DNA of 64,000 nucleotides, from assembly GCA_030674185.1 (NCBI GenBank), contig CM060312.1, positions 7,172,528-7,236,527 on the forward strand. The letters run 5' to 3'. Under the pieces are notes generated by a model. The model worked only from the letters and a program-made list of their open reading frames with translations. It searched no databases and was not told where the DNA came from. Shown here piece after piece: positions 9,919 through 22,400 of the stretch. The translations under genes were made by a program, and so were the position numbers. The DNA is from Monoplex corrugatus (taxonomy: Eukaryota > Mollusca > Gastropoda > Littorinimorpha > Ranellidae). Positions within the stretch are counted from its first letter, which is position 1. Every line of letters starts with the position of its first letter.

Positions 9919-11062
9919 CTAAATGGAAGCTTGCAAACAAACTGACATCGTGGTAATGGACTTTGCGAAAGCCTTCAACAAGGTTAATCATTCCCTCCTC
10001 CTGCATAAACTGTACCATTATGGAGTTCGAGGCCATGTTAACAGATGGATCGGAAGTTTCTTACGAGACCGGAAGCAGGCTGTGGTGGTTGACGGTGCGA
10101 AGTCAGACTCAGTAGATGTGAAATCTGGAGTACCCCAGGGCTCCGTTCTTGGGCCAAGCTTGTTCTTGGTCTACATACACGACTTGCCCGGAACTGACTC
10201 TCATCCACGCGACTTTTTGCAGATGACACCGCCGTCTACAGGCCAATAACAACAGGCCAAGACCAGGCACAACTACAAACCGATCTCCAGCAACTAGAGA
10301 AATGGGAAGAAAGTTGGAACATGTCTTTCCACCCAGGGAAATGCATCACCCTATCGGTTATCAGTCTCAAGAGAAAGAAAAAGCTGTTGACATCATCGCA
10401 CCAGCTGCACAACCAGACTCTCGCCAATGTCACCTCGGTGAAGTATCTGGGGGTCACGATCGCACAAGACCTAGATTGGGATCTCCATGTTCAACACATC
10501 ACGAACAAAGCCAACAAAACGTTAGGGTTCTTGCGAAGAAACCTCAGAGTCAGTAACATCAGACTCAAATAGACAGCCTATAAGGCAATGGTGCGACCTG
10601 TTCTCGAATATGCAAGTACTGTGTGGGACCCGTACAAAGAAGGACAGATCACAAAAATTGAGGCCGTGCAACGAAGATCAGTACGTTTCGTTTTGAATCG
10701 CTATAAAAGAACCGCCAGCGTCACCAATATGTTGCACCACCTCGGATGGACATCCCTACAAAGCCGACGTAAGATCGCAAGGCTCACCATGATGTACAAA
10801 ATCATTAACAACATGGTCCAGGTGGATTTTGGCAAACTACACAAATCCCAGGAACCAAAGTTGAGAGCACCAAAGGAGAGGGACAGAAGAGCACACTCAA
10901 GGCAGCTTGCTAGACTTCAGTGTTCACGGGACTACAGAATTTATTCGTTCCTCCCGCGAACCATCCCTGAGTAGAACGATTCTTTGACTGAAGCAATGGA
11001 TGGAGCCGAGTCTCCTGGCGTGTTCACGTCGGGAGCTCGTATACTCCACAAGCAGTTTTTTT
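9919..11062 (+). mobile_element. Jockey/CR1-group LINE reverse transcriptase, degenerate
   Basis: RT fragments run in order: MDFAKAFNKVNHSLL (palm A), SGVPQGSVLGPSLF, then after a frameshift near 10210 the catalytic LFADDTAVYR, WNMSFHPGKC, VKYLGVTIAQDLDWD and LGFLRRNLR. An in-frame TAG at 10570 follows, then YKAMVRPVLEYASTVWDPY, IEAVQRRSVRFVLNRY, LGWTSLQSRRK and a C-terminus ending at 10974. At least one frameshift and one stop make it a pseudogene. The 5' half is missing, and the left edge abuts the 5' end of the minus-strand LINE copy at about 9918. A poly-T run follows at 11056. Confidence 0.82.
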
Positions 11063-11700
11063 TTTTTTTTTTTTTTTGCGTACCCCCCTTGTAAAGTGTC
11101 AGAATAATCAACGAGATGATGGTGGACACTCAACGGATAAAGATGAATCACTTGTGTGATCTCTGAAGTTCTTGTTTATGCCTCCATGTGGGTTAGCACC
11201 ACTTTACATGAGTTTCGACAGGGCGTGTGTCCACTGTTTGTTGACCCTGGCAGCAAAGTCATCTGATTTCCCCCACTGCATCGTGTTTGCTGCGTTCAAG
11301 AGGAGCAAAATAAATATCCTCATCTCAAGAACTGACCTTTTTGAATCCAGTCTTGTATCTTCAGGAGCTACTCCCTGGAATACACCAACAGAAAACACGA
11401 GAGAACCTCATAGTTTCATAATATTTAAACAGTGGTATATAACATATCTCCTGAATTGATCATCTCTTCTATTACTAGCTCTTTTACCACTGAACATTCT
11501 GTTTAGTCACTAACACTTTTTTATTTTTTTATTTTTATTTTTTATGATTTCGTGTAAAATTTCGAAATGTATGTATAAGTTGATATTTATCGTTTGCGTT
11601 TTTGGTTGATATATTTGTTGATTGGTATGTAATTCATGTGTAATATAGATACTCATTAGATAAAGGATGGATATGAAAAAAAGCATACACTACTTATTTC
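11063..11700. other. unassigned, AT-rich
   Basis: A poly-T run comes first, then AT-rich DNA. No convincing gene or element is recognised. Confidence 0.45.
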
Positions 11701-11789
11701 ACATCCTCGTGAATAGAATTTGTTCTTGTCCATGTTTTTCTTCTTTGTCTTGTTCTTTCTCTGTCTCTCCTACCCTTTGTCTGGCTGTC

Positions 11790-11925
11790 TCTCTTCATGT
11801 CTGTCTGTCTGCCTCTCTGTCTGTCTCTCTGTCTGTATCTCTCTCTCTTCTTCTTCTCCTCCTTCTCCTCTCTTTCTCTCTATCTGTCTCACACGAACGT
11901 GTGTGTGTGTGTTTGTGTGTGTGTG

Positions 11926-11993
<68 letters not shown>
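11790..11993. repeat. (CTGT/CT)n then (TG)n compound microsatellite
   Basis: A CTGTCTGT/CTCT array passes into a long TG array that ends in GCGCGC. Confidence 0.93.
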
Positions 11994-11994
<1 letters not shown>

Positions 11995-12026
11995 CAACAA
12001 AAACAACGAACCAGAAAAATACAAAA

Positions 12027-12110
12027 ACAGAACCAGAACGCGCATGAACTATAAAAAAAAACAAGACAGTCGCAAATTTTCGGCCAACTGACCTTTGTCA
12101 AGCGTATACA
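12027..12110. repeat. fragment of a dispersed repeat shared with 5180-5210
   Basis: AAGACAGTCGCAAATTTTCG followed by GCCAA at 12063-12087 is present as the reverse complement at about 5181-5207, and both are flanked by related CCAGAAAAATA sequence. A related piece also lies near 31505-31590, matching 5219-5290. Confidence 0.5.
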
Positions 12111-12327
12111 AAAGTCAAAAATGAAGAAATGCACAACAGTTTGCATGAAAATCAGTGGACAGCTTCCCAATTGTAACGCCTGGCAGGAAGAAGTGGCAGA
12201 ACAACAAAAGGTAAGCCTACCAAAAACTTGGATTTGTTTGCAATACACGTGTTCAAATGCAACAAACAAAATCAAAATGGGAAAACATTGAAAAAATGAC
12301 ATATTCTTTAAAAACAAAAACAAAAAA

Positions 12328-12426
12328 CCCACCACCACCACCACCATCACTGCCACCACCACCACCACCACTACCACACCACCACCACCACCACCACCAC
12401 CACCACCACCACCAACAACAACAACA
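12328..12426. repeat. (CCA)n / (CAA)n trinucleotide array
   Basis: CCA triplets passing into CAA triplets. Translation gives poly-His, Pro or Gln in different frames; it is non-coding as far as can be seen. Confidence 0.9.
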
Positions 12427-12469
12427 ATTGGGGAAACAATATATCATTTAAACACATCCCCCCCCCCCC

Positions 12470-13150
12470 CCACCTAATCCAGTAGTTTTATCTCTTTTGG
12501 GTGGTTTTCGGTATTTAACGACTAGTTTCGTCGGCGTCTTAGATGTCTGTGGTCGGCGCATGTCGTCCCACAGTAATTGCGGAGTGTCGCCAGTGGCAAA
12601 ATTTACAGTCGTGTTTGAAATACGATTCCTGTAACATTGACAGGTACTGCGTCATGATATTGATAATTATTGTTTTCCGTGTTCACTCTGATAGAAACAA
12701 ATATCTGACGTTTTTGTAGGACGTCAATTTCGTTCCTCCTTGTCCATGTCAATGTTACTATAGTATTTGATGCTGATCCTAGTAATCGGTACATCTGAAC
12801 AGCGTATCTCATTTGGCCAGTACAGCTTCAGTAGCATGGGCAAGATCCACGTGCACTCGAATACGACTGAGCTTTTACATGTAGGCCGATTTCCCCCATT
12901 TTCTTTTGTTTTACCAGCCAGTAATTAAGGTAATCATATTCATTTTTGGGAAGAAGAAAGAGGGCATGCATGATATTCATTGCATGGGCAAAGCCGATTT
13001 TCACTTCGCACATCATTCCAGGGTCCGTCAGTTCCGTGTGTGGTGTACTCATGTAGTACTTACCAGCTGCAAGGTTTCATTCAATCATTGATAAATTTCG
13101 TATATGAATCACTTAAAAGGATGAGGACTAGGAGTAGGAGTAGTCAGTAT
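12470..13150 (+). promoter_or_regulatory. possible promoter / first non-coding exon region of MCM3AP
   Basis: The first coding exon begins with a splice acceptor (14357/14358), so at least one upstream 5' UTR exon must exist. Between the last microsatellite and that acceptor, 12480-12620 is the stretch with most CpG (CGGTATTTAACGACTAG, GTCGGCGTC, GTCGGCGCATGTCGTC). No TATA box or initiator can be called with confidence. This is a weak inference from position and composition. Confidence 0.2.
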
Positions 13151-13289
13151 CTGAGTATGGCCAGTGTTTTGAATTTGACCAATCATTGTGCATAGTCGTT
13201 AGTGTTGAGGAAAGTAAAGAAAGTCAAGAGTACGGCCAGTGTTGTGACCAGTCGTTGTATATTAATTTGAGGGAGGTAGGCACAACAGC

Positions 13290-13610
13290 CTGTTTGCTGA
13301 TGGGAAGAACTGAGAAAATATAGGGTGGCAAAGTTTATATTTGCCCATGCATACCAGGTGTTTTCCTGTTTCCATAACTTTGAACTCAACAAGTCACCAA
13401 ACACATACATACATAATTTATATTACATTTGATATTCTGCATGGTTATGTATACACATGAAAGAAGTTCAGCATAGTTCTAGCAATTAATTTGACATGGA
13501 AAATCAGAAAAATGTCCACCCCTTATCTATCAGGCAGTAACCAGACAGGCTCGAATCTTTGGGGTGGAAGGCAGTGTCCGTGCCCTAACCATTCAAGCAT
13601 CACACTTGTC
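13290..13610 (-). mobile_element. tRNA-derived SINE (family 3), minus strand
   Basis: On the minus strand a tRNA-like head (GAATGGTTAGGGCAC near 13585, GATTCGAGCC near 13550) is followed by a body containing the complement of GATATTCTGCAT and TTTCCATAA. The same body is seen at 17100-17580, 28985-29320 and 51360-51660. Confidence 0.6.
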
Positions 13611-13739
13611 AGTCCTGTCTGTAACATGCACACAATTAGAATGTGAATGTCATGTGTATGTTCAGTTGTCATGATAGTGATCATCAGTAGGCCTACACAT
13701 CCATATTTCACATTATGACATGGCTCTCATGGGCTGGTT

Positions 13740-13870
13740 GGGTTCTTTTTATAGAGCTGTAGATTTAAGATGTGAGTTCAAAGAACTTCAATCCCAGCCT
13801 GCAACATTAAAAATAGATTTTCTGCTCACTGCCCATCTTAGTATTTGAACCATCATTCTGTGGTGTTATG
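13740..13870 (+). mobile_element. short tRNA-like SINE fragment (family 4)
   Basis: AGATTTAAGATGTGAGTTC...CAATCCCAGCCTGCA...CCATCATTCTGTGG matches the arrangement at 62165-62300 (CTTAAAATAGG...CAGTCCCAGCCTGCA...CCATCATTCTGGTGG). Confidence 0.45.
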
Positions 13871-13918
13871 CTAGTGTTTCATATGCAGGCCTATCATGCA
13901 CACATAATCACACATGTA

Positions 13919-13930
13919 TGCACACACACA

Positions 13931-14002
<72 letters not shown>
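13919..14002. repeat. (CA)n microsatellite
   Basis: Pure CA array about 350 bp upstream of the first coding exon. Confidence 0.95.
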
Positions 14003-14005
<3 letters not shown>

Positions 14006-14357
14006 TCAGTAATCCCTCCTCCCCCAACTCATACAGTATATCTGCACACGACACACCATCATCGTACCCATTATCAGGAAATCATAACGTTCAAATCTTT
14101 TTTTTTTTTTTATAAATGTTAAGTTATTACTAATATTAGTATTAGTGCAGTGTAGGTGGTAATTGACTCTGTATCAGATTTCTTATTTATGAAATTGTTG
14201 GGGTTTGAGTTTGCTTACCTCTGATATGGGGAAGAAAAGTCACATGAATTTTAAAATCAAGATGAAAGACAAGTAGATCTCTTGGCTCTGATTGAAATTT
14301 TAAGAGACATAAGTCTCTTGACTCATGTCTGAAGATATTTTAATTTCTACCTTGCAG

Positions 14358-14460
14358 GTCCAGAGGATATTATAAGACACGGAAGACGAGATAATCCACA
14401 ACTACAGAATGTTACGCTGAAAATTATAAAGAGAGAGTGAATAAATAACAGCTGTCTGCG
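14358..14460 (+). other. 5' UTR part of the first coding exon of MCM3AP
   Basis: TTTCTACCTTGCAG ends at 14357 and is a good acceptor. The 103 nt that follow contain an in-frame TAA at 14446-14448, which fixes the ATG at 14461 as the first in-frame start. Confidence 0.75.
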
Positions 14461-16492
14461 ATGAATCCTGGCTCTGTGTTTGGGTCTGGCTTTGGCCAGG
14501 CACAGGCATCATCTCCATTTGGAACAGCAGTGGGATCTTCTTCAGGCACATCAAGTACAGGTTTTGGAGGAAGTGCAGGATTCACATCTTCTGGCTCCAG
14601 CTCTCATGTGTTTGGATCTGTGAGTACTGCAAACACAGCCTTTGGAACTGTCGGTGGAAGCACTGGCTTCGGTTCCAATACTCCCGGGACAGTCAGTTTT
14701 GGAGCAACCACACCTGTTACCGATTCCAGATCAAGTGGTTTTGGAAGTCCTGGCTCTGGAAATGTCTTTGGTTCACCCACTTCTGGTTTTAGGACCAGCA
14801 CTTTGGCACAAGCTTTTGGCACTTCTGCTCCAGGCTTTGGCACAGCAGCTGTCAGTCAGAATGTAGGATTTGGTTCAAGTGGTACCAGTGTTCCAGGGTT
14901 TGGTGCACCCTCTGGATTTGCTACCGGCACAACAGCAGTATCAACCATGGACTCTGGAACAAGGAGTGCAGGGTCGCAGTTTGGAACTGGTTTTGGCAGA
15001 AATTCAGTGTTTGGAGCACCAGTTGTAAGTACCGTTTCTGATGCAGCTGGCAAGGGGTCCGGTGATACAAGGCCAATGTTTGGCACAGGTGGGAGCGGGT
15101 TTGGAGGGGGAACCACAGCTTTTGGAACAGCTTCTACAGGATTTGGCACAAGCTCCTCTGGCTTTGGATCTTCAGGAGGTGGAGCAAGCACACCAGGATT
15201 TGGTACAGGATCATCAGGGTTTGGCATGGGATCTACTGGTTTTGGATCAAGCGCTCCAGGATTTGGCACAAGTAGTTCTGCAGCAGGTTCAGGCACCTCT
15301 GGGTTTGGCATGACAACATCAAGTGGATTCAGCAGTGGGTCTTCAGTGTTTGGGTCTGTCATAGGAACAGGAGCACAAAACACTTCTGTGACTTCATCTA
15401 CAACACAGCCTCAGATGAGTTCTGTGTTTGGTGGATCATCAGTGTTTGGAGCGAAAACAAACACATCAGGAAAAACAGGACAAGGTTTAACCTCAACCTC
15501 AGGTGCCATTACCAGTATCCAAACAGGGTCCTCAGTTTTTGGTTCTAGAAGTTCCAGTAATGTTCAAGGAACTGGTGGAGGAACCTCTTCCATATTCAGC
15601 CAGATTCCATCATCTACAGCTCTAGTTGGGTCTACGGCCAAAAGCTCGGCTTTTGGATCCTACACAGTATCCAGTAACACTGGTGCTACTTCTGCTTTTG
15701 GGGCTAGCAATGTGTTTGGTGGAACACAGACTACATCAATATTTGGAGCATCAAGGACAGCAACTGAAGCTGTGCAGAAATCATCTGTACTTTCATCATC
15801 AGGGAGCATTAGTTCAGGCAGAGCTCCTCCTCCCAGTTACTCAGCATCAATCAGCACCGGCCAAACCAACGTGTTTGCATCACCATCTGCAGGAAATGTG
15901 TTCGGTGGCAATTCTAGACCATCTTCGGCCGGAGGAAGTGCTTTTGGCATGGCAAGTAGAACCGTGATAAAGCAGGAAACATCACAGCAGTCTGTACCAC
16001 AACAGGCTCCTGCAGTTGTAGGTGTTACAGGCAGTGTTGTTCGCCAGCCTCCTCCACCTCCCTATGCGTCGTCAAATGTTCAGGGGTCATCTCAAACTCG
16101 CAAAGAAACCAGTTCTTTAGCCACAACAGGCCAGCCTCTTTCATCAGCTTCTGTGTTTGGAGGAAAAAATAATTTCACATCAACGTTTGGTGGTGTTAGA
16201 CAACAGCAAGGAGCAGATGTTAAAGCTGGACACACCAGTACGGTGTTTGGGAGAAAGAAAAGTACTGAGGGAAATGAACCAACCCCGCAGCAAACATTGT
16301 TTCCGACAGCTGCATCCAACGTAGGCACAGATCAGAAAATCAGAAGTGATTCTCAGAAACATGACACAGAAGGACAGGATTTAAAATCGAGTAGGAGATT
16401 ATTTTCCAGGAGATCGGGAGCAGAAGGCACCATCTCTGGCAGCGTGTTTGGGGGGAAAAGGGAAGGTTCTTCAGCAGCTGCATCAGTCTTTG
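14461..16492 (+). CDS. MCM3AP exon 1: FG-repeat nucleoporin-like region
   Basis: This exon holds 677 codons plus one base in one block. It is dominated by Ser, Gly, Thr and Phe, with FG dipeptides as GFG, VFG and AFG separated by 8-15 residue linkers ([26 protein letters not shown]). The last third becomes charged ([19 protein letters not shown]). FG regions of this kind are disordered and bind transport receptors, which suits GANP's pore association. The exon ends TTTG|GTAAGC (phase 1). Reading on past the donor gives only ten more residues before a stop, so the splice is needed. The long minus-strand frames opposite (for example 14856-15383) are mirror frames of this biased composition. Confidence 0.93.
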
Positions 16493-19400
16493 GTAAGCAT
16501 GCAACATTTTTATCCTACAGCTTCAGATAGTTGTGTTTGTGTTTGACTTTTTTGTTGTCAGCTTTGTTTTTGTGGTATTGTAGAATATTGGTTTTATTAT
16601 GTTAAATGTGTAAAATGTGAGTCAGTGCTTTGTGTGATTTTTTTTGCCTGTTTTACTTAGAGATAATGATGATATTTATAACAAAGGTGCTAAATCTTGA
16701 TGTTTATATCAAGTCAAAGCACACAATTATAAAAGATTAGATGGTAAATTGAAGGTTTATCTCAAATTTGTATTATGGTTATAATAAAGTTAATTCGTGT
16801 GACTTTTAAGATAAGATGATTTTATTTCTAGATACTTTTTTGCAAGGTTAGAAAATGACTGCAATATAAAATCAAATACATTCATTTAATATATTGGTGA
16901 AACTTTTTCTTGCAATAAACGGTTCAGAGCAGATAACTCATATATTTGCTGGTTCCATTGGTGTGTATCAAAAAGTCCCCTCAAATAATATGAATCATTG
17001 TTTCATGATGTACACTTGTAACTGTTCTCTACTGTCTGTTTTTCCCAAAAGGTTCAACTCAGAAGAGAAGTGCACCTGGTGATGGAGAGGGTATGTAATT
17101 TTCTGTTGTTTCAAGCAGTGTGTGTTTTGGATGTATGTACGCATCTTGTTTTGGTAGTTTAACCCACATTGTGTGGGTGTTATGTTGCTGCACATTATGC
17201 ATACCCCATGCTCAGTGCATTTTCCAGCCATGTACTGATGTAGCCAATCATACTCCTTTTTGGGGGGAATTTTCATCTTTCCATAAACAACCAAACACTG
17301 ATGTGGCTTACAACTGAGTTACAGGATCAGTAACTTGCATATTTGATATTCTGAGCACTTCTCAGTGTTTGTCTATATTAGTTTATTACACATACAACCT
17401 ACAAGGGTGTTCAGGCACTGGCACTGGCACAGGCACTGGCAGGTCTGCACATATGTTGATTGAGAATGGGAGGTCTGACAAATCTTCATCCTTTCGAAAG
17501 GCTTTAACCACCAAGCGCTACTAATGCTAGGGTCAAACTTTCTGATTGGAATTTTGACATCCTGACCAGTTTGGCTATTGTACCTGTTATTCCAGCTTAG
17601 TTTGATTCTAGTGACTACTGACTAGCCATATTGTCACAAAGTATTAATTGATCAAATTACATTTGAATATTCATACCGATTACTCTGTACCCTCCATTTT
17701 TCATTTTTTCATGCGTTTTTATTCCTGTTTATTTATTTATGTATTTATTTTCTTTTCAGATTTTGATTCTTCCCATGGATTGAAATGTTTTTGATGTAAA
17801 TGATATGGTGCATTATTAAAAAAAAAATAAATACAAAAATGAAAATTAAAAAAAGAAAAGTTTAAACTAAAGAAAAACAAATGTAATATTCGTGATATAG
17901 ACTAGAGCGTGTGGCCTACTGGATAAAACACCCACCTAAGATGCGAAAAACACATATTTTTGATTCCTGATCTGGGTGCTAGTCTTTTCAAGGCCCTTTG
18001 TGCAGCGTATACTTACTGCACAGTGAAAAGTCCCGCAGAAACAAAAAGTTTATAAGAATTTGATTTGTATAGTGCAAGCAGTCCCATGTTAGACTATATA
18101 TATATTTGATGCACCCATTGGGCTTTCATTCTTGACATGGTGAATGCAGCACACTGTGGGTTTTCTCATACAGTTATGACATTTTCAGGTGGGTCAAATT
18201 TGAAAAGAGGGAGGACAGAGGAGCAGCAACATCAGGAGGGTCCACAAACCAATTACTCGCCAAATCAGCCTGGTACCCATCGTAGTAAGTGTTGCCCTTA
18301 GATTTTTAAAAATTTTATACAGTTCTCTCCGTCAGCTGGTTTTATTGTGTTAAGTATCAAGAAACAAGAAAAGTATCAAAATGTGATTGTTTACAAGTAG
18401 CTTCTGCTTTTATTAAACCATCATAATATGAAAAAAAAAAACCCACCTGTTTTTATAGCATCAAAATGACTAGACTTCATGACAGATGCAGAGCTCTTGG
18501 AAATGCCTGCGTTAGATTTTTGTATTAAAAAAAAGAAAAAAAAAGAAACGTGATGTCTTGGGTGAATGTGAAACTGAGGGTAGAAAGTGTGTACTTACTT
18601 TGATCTGTTCTTATGTCTTAAGTTAAATGCACTTTATTTTTTACATGTTATCTCAGTCTGTCTTCATTTTGACATTTTATCTCTGTCTGTCTTCATTTTT
18701 ACATTTTTACATTTTATCTCAGTCTGTCTTCATTTTTATGTTTTATCTCAGTCTGTTTTTATTTTTATGTTTTATCTCAGTCTGTTTTTTATTTTTATGT
18801 TTTATCTCAGTCTGTTTTTATTTTTATGTTTTATCTCAGTCTGTCTTCATTTTTATGTTTTATCTCAGTCTGTCTTCATTTTTGTGTTTTATCTCTGTCT
18901 GTTTTTATTTTTATGTTTTATCTCAGTCTGTCTTCATTTTTATGTTTTATCTCTGTCTGTTTTTATTTTTATGTTTTATCTCTGTCTGTTTTTATTTTTA
19001 TGTTTTATCTCAGTCTGTCTTCATTTTTATGTTTTATCTCTGTCTGTTTTTATTTTTATGTTTTATCTCTGTCTGTTTTTATTTTTATGTTTTATCTCAG
19101 TCTGTCTTCATTTTTATGTTTTATCTCTGTCTGTTTTTATTTTTATGTTTTATCTCTGTCTGTTTTTATTTTTATGTTTTATCTCAGTCTGTCTTCATTT
19201 TTATGTTTTATCTCTGTCTGTTTTTATTTTTATGTCTTATCTCAGTCTGTTTTTATTTTTATGTTTTATCTCTGTCTGTTTTTATTTTTATGTTTTATCT
19301 CAGTCTGTCTTCATTTTTATGTTTTATCTCTGTCTGTTTTTATTTTTATGTCTTATCTCAGTCTTCATTTTTGTTTTATCTCTGTCTGTTTTTATTTTTA

Positions 19401-22400
19401 TGTCTTATCTCAGTCTTCATTTTTGTTTTATCTCTGTCTTCATTTTTGTTTTATCTCTGTCTTCATTTTTGTTTTATCTCTGTCTGTTTTTATTTTTATG
19501 TTTTATCTCAGTCTGTTTTTATTTTTATGTTTTATCTCAGTCTTCATTTTGACATTTCATCTCAGTCTTCATTTTTGTTTTATCTCTGTCTTCATTTTTG
19601 TTTTATCTCAGTCTTCATTTTTGTTTTATCTCAGTCTTCATTTTTGTTTTATCTCAGTCTGTTTTTATTTTTATGTTTTATCTCTGTCTTCATTTTTGTT
19701 TTATCTCAGTCTTCATTTTTGTTTTATCTCAGTCTTCATTTTTGTTTTATCTCAGTCTGTCTTTATTTTTATGTTTTATCTCAGTCTGTCTTCATTTTTA
19801 TCTCAATGTGTTCATTTTTTTTAAACATCTTGTATTAACTATTATTAATCTGTCTTCATTTTCTAAAAAACCCAAAAACCCCCATCTTATCTCAGTCTGT
19901 CTTCATTGTTTTATATATATCTTATCTCTGTCTTCATTGTTACATCTTATCTCAATCTGTCTTCATTTTCCCGTCTTGTCTCAAGCTCTTCATTTTCTTA
20001 TATCTTGTATCAATATGTCTTCATTATTTTTTAAAACGTCTTATCTCAGTCTGCCTTTATTGTTAATTTTATGTCAATCTGTCTTCATTTTCCCATCTTA
20101 TCTCAATCTTTTCATTTTTTTACATCATATATCTGTCTTCATTTTTGCATAAATTTATCTTGACTTGTCTTCATTTTTACATCTTATCTTGATCTGTCTT
20201 CATTTTTATCTCACTTTGTCTTCAGTTTGTTATGTTTGATATATCATGAATGTTAGCATTGTCATCAATGTGCTTGGTTCTGCATGGCAAAGAAAAGTAG
20301 ATTCATTATTTACAAGATGACCACATACATGTACACTGGCAGTACCAAGAAACCAGAGCCAGATAGCAGAAGGTCTAAAGAGGAGAAGCCCTCTTCAAGC
20401 AAGCGTTTCTGCCCTTAACTCGTGTCATCATTTGCCTGGTCAGCAGGGCAAAGACATGTAGATTCATTATTTAAACATTGACCAAATACACATACAGCTA
20501 CCTTGATTACATCATGAACTGTGGTTCAGAAATGGAGCTTTTTAGTTCAACACCAAAATGCTTGGTCCCAATACCCTGACATCCATCTGTCTCATCATTC
20601 AGTCCCACCCAGCAACAAAAACATCACCTTGTTTGCTGCCCATCTTATTGCTCCATTCATTCCGGTAGTGCCAGCCAAAAGTTTCATAGATCCTGTCTCC
20701 CGCCCTTCATTTCAAGAGGGTGACATTGCACGGGTTTTGCGGTGCAGGGCTCAAGAAGTCTGCCAGATAATAATCATAAGGTGACTGTTTGGGTAGAGTG
20801 CATGTCTGGAATTTTCTGAACATGATAAATCCCTCTTGAATAAACTCAACTGTAGTATCTCGATCTCATGTCTCTGTCTCTTCTGTTCCCTGTCTCAATC
20901 ACTCCTGTTTCTCTTTGTGTCTGCCTCTGTCTCTATCTTTTGTCTGTTTGTCTCTCTCTCGTCTGTCTCTTCTCTCCCCTCTCTCTTTTCCTCTTTCTCT
21001 TTCCCTCTCTCCCTCTCTCTCCCTTCCTCTCCTCTCTCTCTCTCTCGTCTGTGTCTCTCTCTCTCACAATCCAACCCCACCCCTCATCGCATCCCCCACT
21101 GTCTCCGTTAGTGTATACATGCAAGACCATTCTCCCAATATTCACACAACACCCAGCCTTCAAAACTTGTGTCCATTTTTCAGACACCCCTGAGAAAGCG
21201 AAACTACGTCGAACCTCATCTGTCCTGGAAGACACCTCCAGCAAGATGTCCATATCATGTAAAGGAATATCGGCCCTTCTGAACAAAGGCGCCTTTCTCC
21301 GAAACCATTTTTCACAGTTTGGCAAAGTGAAATTTGTGAGACCCATGCCTGCCAAGAGCAGCGCTATCATCCATTTTGAGACTCATGTAAGTTAGAAATG
21401 TTTTTCAGTGGAATGATTTATACTGGTTGTCTGTGTGTGTATGTTGTGTGTTTGTGTGTCGTGTCCGTGTGAGTGTACACATGTGTTTTGATTTGGGCCA
21501 TATAACAGAGCTGCTTACTGTCCTGGAGTATCCATTTTTTTTGTCTGAAAGCGGTCTAAATATGAGGATGTCCTAGAAATCCAATTTTCTGCGACCTGTC
21601 TTGGAAAACTGGTAAAATGTTGAGCAAGTGTCATCAGTCGACATGCTAAGGTGATTTTTTTGTGCGCACTCATGGCTGTTGTCACGGTCCCATACTGACC
21701 ATGATTTCACAGTTCGAAAGGAAAAGTACTCATTCCCTTACTGGCTGATTGTGCATACAGAATCTTCTGAACTGCCAACATGATGGTTGTGCAAATGACA
21801 TGTGGTTTTGCTAATTGGATTAAAATGCAAAGAAATTTGCATGTCAGGAGGTGAAAAAAGGCAGAACAAAACAAAACAAAACACCACCACAGCACAGAAA
21901 GGTGGTACTGTTCACAGATGTCATGGTATATACAATGAATAAAGGTAAGTAGACACTAAAGTTTAGGTGCATTTATTGTATATACATCCCTTGGAAGTTG
22001 GTCTCTGTCCCCTTTTTTTCCTTTAGATTTTGTCTCAGGAAAGCATAATTATAGTTGAACAGCCCAGACATGATAGGAAGATTGTGTTATTTTCTTGTGG
22101 TAAATGTATGAAATTTTGTTTTGACAAAATTTTCATTGTTCCAAAAACACCCAACTTAATTTGTTGAGTTGATTTATTGTCTTACAGGTGTCGGATTGAT
22201 TGAGTGTTGTGTTTCATATTTGAGCTTTGAGTACTGATGTCATTTTCATGTAATGATAAAAGCACATTCATACTTCCCCAGCTGCAAATTGTACATCTTT
22301 ATTCAAATGTTTCAGTTGTTTTTGCCATCCTTACCATGTTTTCCATAATGCATTATGTTTTTTCCCTTCCCTTTTGGTGTATTGGACTAGTGGCTCTCCC

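Noticed and set aside
14604..15383. Long minus-strand ORFs opposite the FG exon
   Set aside because: Mirror frames of the codon-biased FG-repeat coding sequence; the + strand frame has homology, splice phase and an upstream stop.
18587..20152. Very long overlapping forward ORFs (up to 403 codons) encoding hydrophobic strings
   Set aside because: All three frames are open because the ~30-bp minisatellite unit has no stop codons; composition is that of the repeat and it lies in an MCM3AP intron.
20836..21111. ORFs in CT-rich DNA before exon 4
   Set aside because: Leu/Ser strings from a pyrimidine array; only the part after the AG at 21183 has homology.
21834..21946. Possible missing RRM exon (open frame ending AATAAAG|GTAAGT, with ACQEVKKGR and KVVLFTDV)
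   Set aside because: Excellent donor, but the acceptor is weak and the phase fits none of the possible starts of exon 5.
22027..22101. Possible missing RRM exon after TTTTTTCCTTTAG
   Set aside because: Good acceptor and open frame, but the sequence ([12 protein letters not shown]...) does not look like RRM alpha2/beta4 and the exon end phase does not fit.
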